The notes: generated from the letters alone by a model not told the origin. Shown: positions 39,286-49,739, counted from the first letter of the stretch. The stretch is 50,736 bases of DNA from Paulinella micropora (GCA_019918135.1 WBZZ01007021.1:1-50736), one strand, 5' to 3'. Made by a program: numbers and translations.

Positions 39286-39617
39286 AAGGATTGGTGAGCG
39301 AGAGAGGGAAGGGGAGAGGAGCGCCAAAAATGTGTGATTTTTTTAATAAAAGCTCGACAAAGTCTTACACTTGACACTGAACAACTAGGAGAGGGAGGGA
39401 GGGAGGGGGAGGGAGACAAGGGAGGAAAGCAAGCACGATCTGTCTTTGCCCCTTCCCCCTCCCCGTTTTCCCCCTTTCCCTCTGTCCTCCCCTTCCCTCT
39501 TTTCCTCCTTTTACTTTCTTTCTCCCTCTTCCCCTGCCCCCCCGACCTCTGCCGCTCGTCACGATCGCAAAAGACAAAGGAGAGAGAGGAAAAAGCAAGG
39601 GGGGGGGAGGGGGCAAC
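39286..39617. other. Intergenic, polyadenylation-like word and tracts
   Basis: It has AATAAAAGCTCGACAAAGTCTTACACTTG at 39344-39372, then a purine-rich tract, a pyrimidine-rich tract (39450-39545) and another purine-rich tract directly before the ATG at 39618. No other gene seen. Confidence 0.5.
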
Positions 39618-42149
39618 ATGGCGTCAAAGTACAGTGACAAGACGGAAGAGGCGTTGAAGGAAGCGCTGTGCAGAGAGCTGTCTACAAACGGCGCCGGCGT
39701 GAATGTTGGTGCCAATAGCAGCCTGCCGAGCCAGACAGACCCGTCGCTGTGTGTGATCTGGGGTCCCGAGCCCGAGCCTGTGGTGTGCCGAGCAGGCGAG
39801 CAGGTGGTTGAGGTGCACGAACACTGTTTGTACGAGAATGCGATGGAGCATGCGCTTTTAGAGCGCAAGCGGTATGACCAGTCGATTCCGGCAGAGGCTA
39901 GGCAGCATTACCAAGAACAGCTCTCGGCGGAGGAGCTGGAGGTTTTGGCGTTGGCTATGATAGGGCGTCCCTGTTTTTACGAGCACTTGGACAACGCGCC
40001 GGGCTACGAGCCTATGCCCGGGCTGATCCATGAAAGGCAGAGCTGGGGTTACGTGGCGGCGTCTAGGTATGACAAGCGCACCAGGAGCCTGTTTATGTAC
40101 AGCGTGGCGCACGACAACATTGAGGGGATCGTCAGCGACTACCGGCTGAGGGACCCGCACGGCCCCAAGGGCGCGAGCATTCAGCACGTGCGCAACTACT
40201 GGAACAATACCGCCTCGATCTTGGAGAATTCGTACTGCACCAAAGGCGCCAGGCCGGGGACCTACCTGCTGGGAACGCGCTATCTGTGGCCTTGGCAGTG
40301 CTACAAGAACCCCGGGCCGGTCACGAGCAGTTGGTTGTTGGAGCCGTTTCAGGTGGCCGATTTGAGTTCGCTTCCGTACGGCCAAAGTTCGCGGGCCTCT
40401 GTGGAGGCCTTAATTGGGACGTGGCAGTCTATTACGCTGACGAGCGCGGGGGAGGGAGGAAGAAAGCGGGAAGGAGGAGACAAGAGAACGGGGAGGGGGG
40501 CGGGCGCGTGGGGGGGGGGGGGGGGGGAGAGAGGGGCGGGAGGAGAAAGAGGGGCGGGGGTGGGGGCGGGGGGGTACTTGCTCCGCCTGCGAGCCCCCTC
40601 CCTATCGCTCTCTCTTTCCGGTTCTATTTTAAGTCGGGCAAATTCTGGCCAACCCCTGGCGCCTCCCCCCCCTTACCCAACCTACGTGTTCCCCCATAAA
40701 CTCGCAAGTGGCTCGGAAGAAGTCAGCTTGCGGCATATACCTAAAGCAGCTCTAGACATTGTGGCCAGACTGACGTACAGCTTGGGACTTCGAACCATGA
40801 GTAGCCAAGTTGCCATGACGACTACTAGCAGCGTCAACAGCACCGCTGCCCCCGTGACGACGGCGGCGGCCTCGGCGGCGACGGGCCCTAGCGGTGGTTT
40901 CGGTGCTAACCAGGCTACCACAAGCTCCGCCGCCGGCACGGCGGGTGCTAGCGTTACCTTTTTGGATCACGGTGCACCGGGCCAGGTGCTGCCTGGTGGG
41001 GCGCAGGAGGCCCCAACGCCCGCGCCACAGGAAAACGGGGGTGGAGCGGCGCCGTCGTCCTCCGAGATGTTGCCGCCGCCGCCCGCGGGGTGCACGGATT
41101 CGACGGACCCCGGAGCTCTCCCTCCGGCTGCAGGTCCGGACCCGAGTTACTGGTTCTCAACGGGTGATGCCGGGGATGCCGACCAAAACCCCTTGGCCCT
41201 GGTTAAAATGTCCAAGATAGTCGACCACGTGTCGGAGGTGATCGACGCGGACGTACCAGACCCTACCTCCAAGGAGCGCGTGCTCGGGGCAGTGCAGCGC
41301 TTGGTGAACGCGTTTGCGGGCGAGAACCAGGAGCTGCGCAAGCTGAACAACATCAGGAAGTCACGGCTGACGCAGGAGGCTCGGGGGAAGATTACCCGCC
41401 TGTACGGAATATTCAACGACCCGACCAAGCAGAGTGAGATGCACAGAGAATGGCGCCAGCTCTGTGAGCAGGGCCAGGTGCGTGATTTGACCGACGAGGA
41501 GGACGCGTTCCACCAGAAGTGGGGAGGTTCTGCCTGGCTGTCGGCGGTGCAGACGGCCGCTGCTTCGGGGTTGCAGCTGACGCCCGGCTCCTGGGGAGAT
41601 AACAAGCGCATTCTGCAACATGGCGCGGCGTCATCGTCTTCTTCGTCCTCGCCTGCCTGCACTCCTGGGAGCTCCAGCACCCCGTCGGTGGCCGCCCGGG
41701 CGGCGGCGGCGGCTCCCACTCCGCTGCACATGAAGCTCAGCTATGCGCTGGCCAGGGCCGGGACTACGCTGGAGCCGAACACCGGCGCGGGGGTTGCAAG
41801 CCTAGCCGCCAAGAGCGCAGGAGAGGGCCCGGCCGGTGCCGCCTTCAGCAGGACGACGACGACAGCGCGCGCCCCAACCCCCATGGTGAGATCTACTACT
41901 ACTACTAGTACGCCGACGACGGAGGCGGCGGCGTACGCGGCCGCAGCGTCCGCCACTCCGGGGCTAACTCGCAAGAGGGCGCACGCAGAAACACTTGCGC
42001 CGCCCCCGGCTTTTGGGCAGAACCCCGCGGAAGAGCGGGAGGAGCACCCGCTGCACAAGTACATGCATGTGCAGGGCCTGCAACTGCGAGTGCCGGTTAC
42101 GCACCACAAGAAACTTAATATGCTAAGCCATAACGGCAGCCAGAGCTAA
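39618..42149 (+). CDS. Possible capsid protease-scaffold fusion ORF
   Basis: An 843-codon frame. Residues about 90-220 hold a pattern like prohead/herpesvirus maturation proteases: IGRPCFYEHLDNAP (candidate catalytic H123), then a segment WGYVAASRYDKRTRSLFMY and a candidate Ser in KGASIQHV (S187). Around residues 275-350 the frame crosses a G-run low-complexity stretch (40440-40600) that may be intergenic or an intron. From codon 394 (ATG 40797) the protein becomes Ala/Ser/Thr/Pro-rich with a central helical part (residues about 515-640) and a basic end, as expected for a scaffold. A protease followed in frame by a nested scaffold is the herpesvirus-type arrangement. No strict family signature was seen, so this is a hypothesis. 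Confidence 0.45.
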   Translation: MASKYSDKTEEALKEALCRELSTNGAGVNVGANSSLPSQTDPSLCVIWGPEPEPVVCRAGEQVVEVHEHCLYENAMEHALLERKRYDQSIPAEARQHYQEQLSAEELEVLALAMIGRPCFYEHLDNAPGYEPMPGLIHERQSWGYVAASRYDKRTRSLFMYSVAHDNIEGIVSDYRLRDPHGPKGASIQHVRNYWNNTASILENSYCTKGARPGTYLLGTRYLWPWQCYKNPGPVTSSWLLEPFQVADLSSLPYGQSSRASVEALIGTWQSITLTSAGEGGRKREGGDKRTGRGAGAWGGGGGERGAGGERGAGVGAGGYLLRLRAPSLSLSLSGSILSRANSGQPLAPPPPYPTYVFPHKLASGSEEVSLRHIPKAALDIVARLTYSLGLRTMSSQVAMTTTSSVNSTAAPVTTAAASAATGPSGGFGANQATTSSAAGTAGASVTFLDHGAPGQVLPGGAQEAPTPAPQENGGGAAPSSSEMLPPPPAGCTDSTDPGALPPAAGPDPSYWFSTGDAGDADQNPLALVKMSKIVDHVSEVIDADVPDPTSKERVLGAVQRLVNAFAGENQELRKLNNIRKSRLTQEARGKITRLYGIFNDPTKQSEMHREWRQLCEQGQVRDLTDEEDAFHQKWGGSAWLSAVQTAAASGLQLTPGSWGDNKRILQHGAASSSSSSSPACTPGSSSTPSVAARAAAAAPTPLHMKLSYALARAGTTLEPNTGAGVASLAAKSAGEGPAGAAFSRTTTTARAPTPMVRSTTTTSTPTTEAAAYAAAASATPGLTRKRAHAETLAPPPAFGQNPAEEREEHPLHKYMHVQGLQLRVPVTHHKKLNMLSHNGSQS
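40797..42149 (+). CDS. Candidate nested scaffold-like ORF
   Basis: 451 residues in the same frame as the 39618 ORF, from the ATG at 40797. It begins with a low-complexity Ser/Thr/Ala region, followed by a predicted helical region (VDHVSEVIDADVPDPTSKE...), more Ala/Ser/Pro/Thr repeats and a C-terminus with HKKLNMLSH. A CATATACCTAAA word lies about 60 bases upstream. Whether it is made as a separate protein, or the 39618 ORF is really two genes joined by an open G-rich spacer, cannot be decided here. Low-complexity flanks plus a helical core fit an assembly scaffold. Confidence 0.4.
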   Translation: MSSQVAMTTTSSVNSTAAPVTTAAASAATGPSGGFGANQATTSSAAGTAGASVTFLDHGAPGQVLPGGAQEAPTPAPQENGGGAAPSSSEMLPPPPAGCTDSTDPGALPPAAGPDPSYWFSTGDAGDADQNPLALVKMSKIVDHVSEVIDADVPDPTSKERVLGAVQRLVNAFAGENQELRKLNNIRKSRLTQEARGKITRLYGIFNDPTKQSEMHREWRQLCEQGQVRDLTDEEDAFHQKWGGSAWLSAVQTAAASGLQLTPGSWGDNKRILQHGAASSSSSSSPACTPGSSSTPSVAARAAAAAPTPLHMKLSYALARAGTTLEPNTGAGVASLAAKSAGEGPAGAAFSRTTTTARAPTPMVRSTTTTSTPTTEAAAYAAAASATPGLTRKRAHAETLAPPPAFGQNPAEEREEHPLHKYMHVQGLQLRVPVTHHKKLNMLSHNGSQS

Positions 42150-42259
42150 AAGAAGACAAAAAAAAAAGCCAAACGCAGACAGACACACACACACACACAT
42201 TAATTTTTTTTTTTGGTTTTATTAATTAAAAAAAAAACCTTGTCCGCGTTATAGCAGAT
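42150..42259. terminator. Convergent 3' region with CA repeat
   Basis: Between two convergent genes lie an A run, GACACACACACACACACAT, and TTAATTTTTTTTTTTGG / TTTTATTAATTAAAAAAAAAA words, which provide AATAAA-like signals on both strands (AATAAA in TTTAATAAATGG near 42258 and ATTAAA near 42228). Confidence 0.45.
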
Positions 42260-43654
42260 TTAATAAATGGTGACACGTGGCTCAATATGGACATGGGAGA
42301 TTGAAGGGAGCTTGCTTAGGTCCCTGCGCATGTTGTCGTCCTCCGGCGAACAGCCGCTCCCGTACATGAGTTGGTTTAGTTCGGCTAGCATGCGCGTAAG
42401 CTCGCCCTTGTAATTCCGGCCGTCGTTATCTGCCAAGACCTGGCCTACGTAAACCGAGGCGCCGTACCAGTCGTAGCAGACGGGCGGCACCTGAGATCTA
42501 TCTTCGTACGTGCCTGTACACTCGCTGTGGGGCAAGGGCTCGTCAGTGCGGGTCACGTGCGGGCGGAAGCGCCAGACGGGGCGTGGGGCGAGGGGTTTTC
42601 CGTCCTGGGCCGAGAGCACAGTGTGCTCCACCAGCTCCAGCACCAACCACAGGTGCCTGGTGACCTCCGGCGCCAGATCGCACGAGACCTCGTAGTCATG
42701 ACGGACCATGCCGGCCTTCTTGCCCGGGTCTTCGTTCCTGCGCCCCCCGGACGACGCCGACGACGCCGAAGAAGACGCACCGGAAGGGTTCTCAAAGAGG
42801 TAGGCGGGCTGCGCCCACACGTTAATAAGCCCCGAGTCGCCCCCCGTAAAACAGACGGGGCCCCGCCTGAGCACGCTGGCGGTGACTCCCGCCTGGCACT
42901 GTCCGTCCAGGGCGTGCACCTGGTCTAGAACGCCATAGACAAAGTAGCTGGTAAGAATGCGTGCGGCCATGTCGGGCCTCGTCTGATCTTTGGCGGTACT
43001 GCACGTCGAGGCCGCGTACTTCTCGGCCCCCTTGTCAAAGGGTTTATTCCTTAATTCCCAATTGACCCGGAACAGGTTGACCAGCGACTTGTAGCCGTTG
43101 CCAGGCGGCTGCTGCGTACGGTCTGGCAGATGGTATCTCCAGTAGGGCTGCAGAGCAGCGTTGCGCGAAAAGCACAGCACGCGCCCAGAGACCATCCTGC
43201 GCAGCTCGTCCGCGTCGCCAGTGGACCCGTACTCCCCCGTGTGTAGCTGGACGTCTAGCAGCACGTTCTCCCGCCGGAATTTAGGGTCATTGCGCGCCAG
43301 AAACGCACTGGTGTTGAGGGGCGCCTTCTGTATTTCCTTCAGCGCGCCCGTCGTACCCAGGTAGGGCAGACGGCGGGGTTGAAAACCGTACTTGCGCTGG
43401 CCAAGCCTAGGTTCGTCCCCGAACCAGACGGAGGGGTCGATCTTGAATCGTTTCCGCGAAGGTAACAGGGTCTCTACGTGTTCGTTCAGGTACTGCTGCA
43501 CCGAGCGACTCTTGCGCTCATCTGCCTCGTTGATTACACTTCGTCCGGCCTCTGCGCGCCCCAGCAGGCCCAGCGCCCTCTCCGTAACTCGCGCCAGCGA
43601 TTGCTCGGTGGCAGGCCTTGCCTCTGTCTACACGTCGCCTCCCGTAATGTTCAT
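42260..43654 (-). CDS. Unrecognised protein, in-frame TAG near start
   Basis: The frame is open from 43627 down to 42260. The only upstream ATG (43654) reads MNITGGDV and then TAG (43630-43628), after which 42 codons continue without any ATG (TEARPATEQSLARV..) up to a GTG at 43501. Either the TAG is an error, it is read through, or it is an intron acceptor (a T-rich stretch then GTGTAG precedes it). From 43501 the product is 413 residues, rich in Trp and Tyr, with a Ser-rich insert near residue 245 (SSASSASSGG). It looks like a structured, perhaps virion, protein. No family recognised. Confidence 0.6.
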
Positions 43655-43953
43655 GAGCCCACACAAAAACAAAAAAAATAAGGACAAAAAGAAAAGAGAG
43701 AGCAAGGGCGAATTGTGTTACGTATAAAAATTTGAGGAGGGGAAGGAGGGGGGAAGGGAGGGAGGGGACAAAAAAGAGGGACGAGAAGGGGGGGGGGGAG
43801 GAGGGAGCGGGGGCGGGAGGGGGAGTGAGAGAGAAAGGGAGGGGGGAAGGAAAGAAAAAAGGAGGTTAGGAGAGGGTGGGAGGTGAGATTCATGTGCCTA
43901 GCTGTAGTAAATAAAGCACTTGATTAGCAGGATTAGTAGGAGGGCACGCGGTA
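43655..43953. other. Divergent intergenic purine tract
   Basis: 43665-43700 is A-rich. 43737-43880 is almost purely purine on the + strand (G/A), with several G runs. 43895-43930 carries AATAAAG. It lies between two divergent genes and should contain both promoters. No gene seen. Confidence 0.45.
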
Positions 43954-46607
43954 ATGTCGAGAGAAATTCACGCAGCCGCTGCACCGGCTGCTGTAGAGCC
44001 ACAGGAAGAGGTCGTTCTGTGTGTGGTAAAAAAAGAAGACGACACGTACGACCGTAGCACATTGTATGTGCCCGCCGCGGTGGCCAAGGACAGGTATTTG
44101 GCGGCACAAGCCATCTACAAGACGTACTTTGCTCTTAGAAAAAAAGAGTGTAACTTGTTCGGCGTGGTGGGAGACCATTCCAGCTGGCTCTTGACTATTG
44201 TAAAAGAAAAGACCAAACCAGAACCAAAATCATGGGCCATATGCCAGGGACACTACTGGTGTAGCGAAGCGGAGGTCAAATCAATTGACCGCGATGAATA
44301 CACCAAACAAACAGAAAGCTCCGAGCTCTTGGTTTCCACAACGTACAAAGGCAAAGTTGTCGCCTCGGTACGGAGGATCGATCGAAAGGCCGTTGTTCAG
44401 GGGAATAGGCTTGAAGCGTTGGAGAAAGAAAGGGATAAACTTGTATCCGCAATGGCGAAGGCCGACAAGAACGCACTGAGGGGTATGGTAGACAGGATGA
44501 GCAAAGTTCTAGAAGATATAAGCAAGCTCGAGCAGAAGCCTGTAACTCCTACCGAAGCCCCACAGGCCGTAAAGGCGTCGTCGCCGACCCAACGCCCCTT
44601 AAAAAAGCCGAGACTAGACAAGCAAAAGAGCAATGGGAAATCATCTGCGCCGGCCACAGGCGAGCGACAGACCCCGTCAATCGAGCCCTCCCCTGTTGTT
44701 GTTGTCAATGACTCTCCGTTGGCCAAGAACGGTTATTTTATCGCGTCAATGGAGGACCTCATGTGGGAAGAGGATGAGAAATGGTTTGCAAGTCTGCCCT
44801 TGTATCATCGCCTTTCCAAAGAAGGCGGGTGTCGAACATTTCTGGAAACAGCGGCGCCGAAGGTAGATAGCAAATCAATGAAGGTGTACTTTTCGCCCAA
44901 GAAGGATAAAGATGCAGGGCTCGTGCAAGACCTGGCCTCTCCCGACAGCTACGTGCACTTGTATACCTACTGTCTGCGCTATGCTGCCGCACGAGCTGCT
45001 TACCCTTTGCTGCAAAAGTACGTTAAAAGTAGGGGCCCCGGCTGGTACGTGGAGCAGCTCCTTGCGCCGTACAGCCAGAGTGTCGGCGACAAAACCCCAA
45101 AGAAGGCTCAGGACAGCTTTGTCCGCGGGGCCGATTTGGTGGGCTACGGGAACGAAAACGAGGAGCTGGTGGAGGGATTTGTGAACGAGGGGCCGGAGCC
45201 GCAAGAGTTGCGCATTTGTCCGCTCTTTGGGGCAGGCCAGCTCCCTCGACCAATCCCTTTTATATATAAGCGCGAAACAGTACAGAAACTTGTTAAGGGT
45301 ATTCAACAAGAGAAGGCCGGGGATTCTGGGAATGCGTCTAGCCAAGATATTGAGCTTGCGCACCAGCGACTTCAAGAATTGTGCAATAAACTGGCCCAAA
45401 GCCAAATCACCGCCGAAAACCCTAAAAAAGTGACCCCGCCTCAGGATGAAAAGCTGTTTGGTCAAGCGGTGGACGCCTTGCTCAAAGGGCTCGGGCTAGA
45501 GGCTAAAGACAACAACGGGAAGAAGACTTACAAGCGAAGGATTGAAGAAGAGCTGTTGAGCGAGGGTGTCAAAGAGTGGGGGCTCTACCAGGTGCTGGAC
45601 GATGCAAGCAAAACTGTCCAAGTCCAGCCGGGGGAAATGATATTGTACCCCGCCAAGGCGTGGCGCCGGCTGTCCAATCTCTTGCCGGGGAGGTGTGGAC
45701 GTCAATATCTCTGCTTCCGCCTAGTTCGGAGCGTCAAGACCCCGTGCCCATGTTTGGCGGCTATAATGCCGAGGAGGGCACAGTCGAAGAGAAGCTGTCT
45801 GACTGCCGCGGCTTATGGGAAGTACTGAGCAAGCACCCCTCTTTTATCGTGGATTTTCTGCGGTATCAGACAGACCTCAGCAGCAAAACGATTGTTAAAA
45901 GCGACGTCTGCTCCGAGTTTGCCGACAAGATCGCCCCTCCGCCTGTAAAAGGCAACAAGAAAAGGAGCGTGCTCCCAAATAAGCATAAGCTTTTGACCGC
46001 ACTGCAGGGTCTTGCGGAGGACAAGCAAAAAGTAGTGCTCAACGCGCTGCGCCCTTGGACCGACCAGGCGAATTATTGTTTCCAAGACTTTAATGCGCCC
46101 TGTACTCCGTCAGGAATGGTGCTCCCTATGTACAATGTACGCCAACCTCCATCAACATTACTAAGCTTTTCTGAGCAATTTGATGCGCGGCTCCTGTACC
46201 TGTCCGACTCCAAGAAATGGAACGGCAAACAAGTCATCCCGTGCTACTGGCCCCCGTTGCTTCTCAAGCAAGAACTATCCAAACACAAAGAATGCATTCC
46301 CGAAACTCTGTATCCGACTTACACAGATGATAACCTAAAAGTTCCCTTCTTGGGTACCCCAGCCAAATTAGACGGAAGCATTAGCTTTCCCACCAACGCA
46401 CTCTTGGCGGCGCATGGGAGAGCGCAAAAATCCAACGGACCCAAGCATCTGTATCTGTCGGGCGCTACTGCAAATGAGATGAAAGAGAAGAAGAAGACGA
46501 TACCGGAGCCCAAGTCGAAGACAAAGAAAAAAACAAGTGGCGACCAGACGCCCCGCCCTCTGGTAAATCAAGAACCAACGTATATACTCATTGAAGACGA
46601 GGATTGA
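43954..46607 (+). CDS. Unrecognised large protein, one frameshift
   Basis: The ATG at 43954 opens 624 codons to 45828. A second frame, open from 45576, continues to TGA at 46607 and reads naturally from about 45700 onward (GYNAEEGTVEEKLSDC...). The join lies near a GGGG word at 45687-45690. An alternative is a separate gene from the ATG at 45749. N-terminally a globular part is followed by a coiled-coil-like segment (residues about 150-190), a basic linker (LKKPRLDKQKSNGKSS) with possible nuclear signal, and a long helical region. The end is Lys-rich (KSKTKKKTSG) with an acidic tail IEDED. No family recognised. Confidence 0.6.
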
Positions 46608-46690
46608 TACAAAAAGAAACCAGAACAAATTAAAAAAAAGTTTTTAATTTTTTTTGTTTACTTTTTAATAATGTCGGGGGGGGGGGGGGG
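46608..46690. terminator. Convergent 3' region
   Basis: AAATTAAAAAAAAGTTTTTAATTTTTTTTG followed by a run of 14 G. It lies between two convergent genes and has ATTAAA/TTTAAT words on both strands. Confidence 0.4.
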
Positions 46691-47811
46691 CTAAGCTTTG
46701 GGCCCTGCCGCCGCGACCACCCAAGTCACAGTCAGAGCGTTGGTTGTGGCCAGCAGTAGGTAGCCGGCTTCGGCACAAAAGTGCCGCCCCAGTATTAATT
46801 CAAAATCTACGGCGGTTGGCAGGAGGGGCGGCTTTCGGAGGAGCGCTTGCGCGGCCGCTCTGATGCTTTGAAGGCGACGGCTTTCGGCGCTTCCCACACG
46901 TCGGGTAAGCGGTACAGCACACACTGGCTGTACACCTCCCAAGCACACAGCGTCAGAATAAACAGAGATTCCAGCCCGACCCCGGCCCAGACTACGAGCG
47001 CGGCGCCGGGGGAACCGTACAGGCGCAACCACAGCGTCAGCACGGACAGGAGCCACAGGAGGGCCGAGAGGCACCAGCAACGAAAGACCAGGCACGTGAG
47101 GGCCTGGGCCTCTCGCGGTGTCAGTGTGGCAATTCTCGGGTTTGCTGAGTTACAATTGGTGCCTGCTAAACATTGTAGCCGCGGGGTATCTTCTGACCCG
47201 CTGTTGCTGTCGTAGTCCGGACTGCTTTTGTCGCCCATGGGGTGGGGTGAACTGCAGCACCCTAGCACCGACCAGTCCAAGGGCATGGCCTCCAGCAGGC
47301 AGCCGGGAGGTGCGGGGTTTCTCTGACTGCCGGCGCTTAGATCCCTGATCCTTTGAATGTACGGTATAATGACACGAGGAAAGCTTAGTGGTAGTACTAG
47401 TAGGGCTCCTATTGAGATGGCAAACACGGAGCCAACGATTTCCAATGCCCAGACTGCAGCCCTGTCCAGGCACCACTGCGTCGTGGGCGGCGGCAGCAGT
47501 CTGTCTAGGCTTAGCAAGGCCAGCGGACTTAATATTAAATATTCTGTCCAGCGCGTATACTTGGATGTCATGCCGCAACGGTAAGAGACGATGGAGCTCC
47601 GTCGCGTGGACGTCTCGACCTCACGCCTGCACTGGTCTCGGGCGTCCTCGAAAATGTACAGGAGCTGACACAGGTTGGTTACTATAGCAGAGGCGTGCGC
47701 TGCCAGTGGTAGCCCGAGCAAAGGCCGACGACAGCTCAGAAAAATGACCATGCCTAGATGACAACTCAGAGCCAAGCAATGCAACCCAAACAGCGCAAGA
47801 TAATGATGCAT
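46691..47811 (-). CDS. Seven-helix membrane protein, heliorhodopsin-like
   Basis: From the ATG at 47811 six hydrophobic helices lie in the first 330 codons, with a hydrophilic loop of about 80 residues between helices 4 and 5. The frame ends at 46807, but the neighbouring frame (to 46691) adds a seventh (YLLLATTNALTVTWVV). The frames could meet near 46830-46860. Helix 3 reads KYTRWTEYLILSPLALLSL (R87, W88, E90, Y91), close to the RW-x-EY motif of heliorhodopsin helix C, whose Glu is the Schiff-base counterion. In that family helix 7 has a Lys that binds retinal. No Lys is present at the matching place in either candidate last helix. So either this is a retinal-free relative or the similarity is chance. 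Mirusviruses and some giant viruses carry heliorhodopsins. Confidence 0.5.
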
Positions 47812-48003
47812 GTTTGGACCGGAAATATCTTTTAATTTATTTTGCCGTTGTTTTCTTTGTACAGAATGGACAGAGGAAGCGCAAAAACACACCGGGAAGG
47901 AGAGAAGGGGGGGAGGGGGAGAGGAAGAAAAGAAAGCACACGAGGGGTGACGGAGGGGGGGGGGGGGGAGAGGAGGCCTAGAAAGGCCTTTTCATATGGT
48001 TTT
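47812..48003. other. Short intergenic region
   Basis: Purine-rich on the + strand (47890-47975), with a run of about 14 G near 47958-47971. No gene seen. Confidence 0.45.
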
Positions 48004-48926
48004 CTAGCGCAGCAGGGGGTGTCCAAGACGCGGATGCGTCGTGATCTCTCCACAGCGTGCAAAGGGCTTAGTCGGAGCAAAGCCTTTGGCGGACAGACTT
48101 TCACAAGTCCCGTTGGCTTGGCTAGCAGCATTTTTCTGTTCTATTGGCAATGAATATCGGACTACGACGTGACCTCGCTCTAGGTTTAGCCAACTCACCA
48201 CGTTGGACGCTCTTCTCTCTGACAGGAAACGCTCGGAAGCCTCCATGATGTTGAGGGCGCAGCGCCCCGTCAGGTGGTCGATGCCCGCTATCACGACGGA
48301 TATGCTGCGATCGCAGTAATCGGCCGAGATCACGCTGTCGACCACCACGACCGACACGGCCTGCTGCCAAAGTTTCCAGAGGTTGCCTAGGGAGGCCCGG
48401 TCTTTCAAATTATCATTGCTCTTGCCCGCCAAAGTAAGACACATAAGTATCAACAGCTGCCCCAGAACGGGCATGTGCTGGTCGAGCAAGGGTAGCGGCA
48501 GGTCTTTTTCGGGCGGTAGTAGTTCGAGTGTTGTTTATCTAGCTGCAGGGTTTGCAGCGCGTATGTGACCTTGGCCTCCGGACGTAGTTGCGACAAAGCC
48601 TTGGCGGGGCTCAGGTCAAGGTCCGGAACAGCCAGTGGCGGGTCGCAGGCTTCGGGCACTATTTCTAAATGTGGCGAGCGCAGGAGCTGTTGCTCCAGCG
48701 CCAGCAACTCTTCACAGAGCAAGAGATCATCACGCCAAGCGTCTGTGGCGCCGGCGTGCGCGTGCAGCCTTAGCTGATAGCGTCCTTGTCCCGAGAGCTC
48801 CAACAAGGTGTGTTGCGTAAGGCGCCTAAGGCCAAATATGAGGAAACGGCTGCGCCCGTGTTTTGTTTTTGTCTGTTCTAGAAGAAATGCCTCTCCACCC
48901 GGGGTTTTGTACAAAAGTATAGCCAT
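48004..48926 (-). CDS. Unrecognised protein, one frameshift
   Basis: The ATG at 48926 opens a frame to about 48510. A second frame carries on from there to 48004. The switch is at a run of five T/A (48504-48508). The frames read naturally on both sides (NYYRPKK, then HMPVLGQLLILMCLTLAG), giving about 307 residues. The second half contains strings such as SVVVVDSVISADYCDRSISVVIAGIDHL, which look like beta-strands of a compact fold. An ORF from 49235 in the first frame is an upstream extension without support. No family recognised. Confidence 0.55.
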
Positions 48927-49739
48927 AGTTAGGCCGGGAGATTCGGGACATTCTGTGCCTTTTGCAGTGCCACACTGTTCAACAGTTGCGGGACTATGGT
49001 TAGCAAGTGTGCTCGAAGTGCGTGAGCTTTGGTGTCCGTGTGCGAAGGCAGCGTCTTCTTCTTTCGGTACGGCTGAAAGCGAGCGGTGTGGCTCATACTT
49101 GGAGTTGGAAGAGCGACTCAAGAAAAGGGAGGAAACGAGGTGTGCAAGTCTATGGGCACCCACGGTGTGCCCCCTCTCAACCCTCCCCCCCGCCTTTTTT
49201 TTTACACTCTGCAGTTCCTTTGGAACAAGAGACAATTATTTTTCCTCTCCCCCCCCTTCTCCCCGCTCACCCTCACCCGCCTGTCTCTCCCTTCCCCTCC
49301 CCCCCCCCCCTTCCCTCTCGTTCTCCCCTCCTCCTCCCCTCCCTCTCCTCCCTCCCGTCCCCCCTTCCCCTAGGCTGGCAGGTCTTATTTTCCTTCCCCC
49401 AATCTTTTTTTTCCTCTCATTCTCTTTCCTCATATCCCTGCTTCCTTTAGTCTTCAAAAAAGCTTTTTCGACAAGGCTTCTCTTTTGCTGGTGGTAATTG
49501 CCTTTTTCTCTCCCCCCCCCCCCCCCCTTCCCCTCTCCCCTCCCCTTGTGTTTGCATTTCCCTCCTTTCCCCTCGCGCTCTCCCCCTTCCCCCCCCCCCC
49601 CCTCCCCTTTCCTTTTCTTGCCCCGCGTTTTTCCCCTGCCTCCCTTTCTTTTGTTCTAAACAAAAAGACGTACTACAGTTCTGACATTTTCTTTGTTTTG
49701 GATGTGGGGAGGGGTTGTAGGAAAGGGCTTGTGCTGAAG
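48927..49739. other. Long pyrimidine tract, no gene
   Basis: 49185-49680 is largely C and T on the + strand with repeated CCTCCC, CCCCTTTC and TTTCTTCC words, and runs of up to 19 C. It precedes the gene that starts near 49740. Translations of either strand are low-complexity Pro/Ser/Phe or Arg/Gly/Glu. No gene seen. Confidence 0.6.

Noticed and set aside
46807..47892. Reading the last hydrophobic segment of the 46807 frame (FILTLCAWEVYSQ) as the retinal-binding helix
   Set aside because: It also lacks a Lys, and the neighbouring frame gives a better helix 7 and a total of seven helices. The choice remains open, so it was not used as evidence.
48450..49235. Upstream extension of the 48926 gene to 49235
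   Set aside because: The extra 100 codons are Ser/His-rich and run toward the pyrimidine tract; the ATG at 48926 begins the ordered part.
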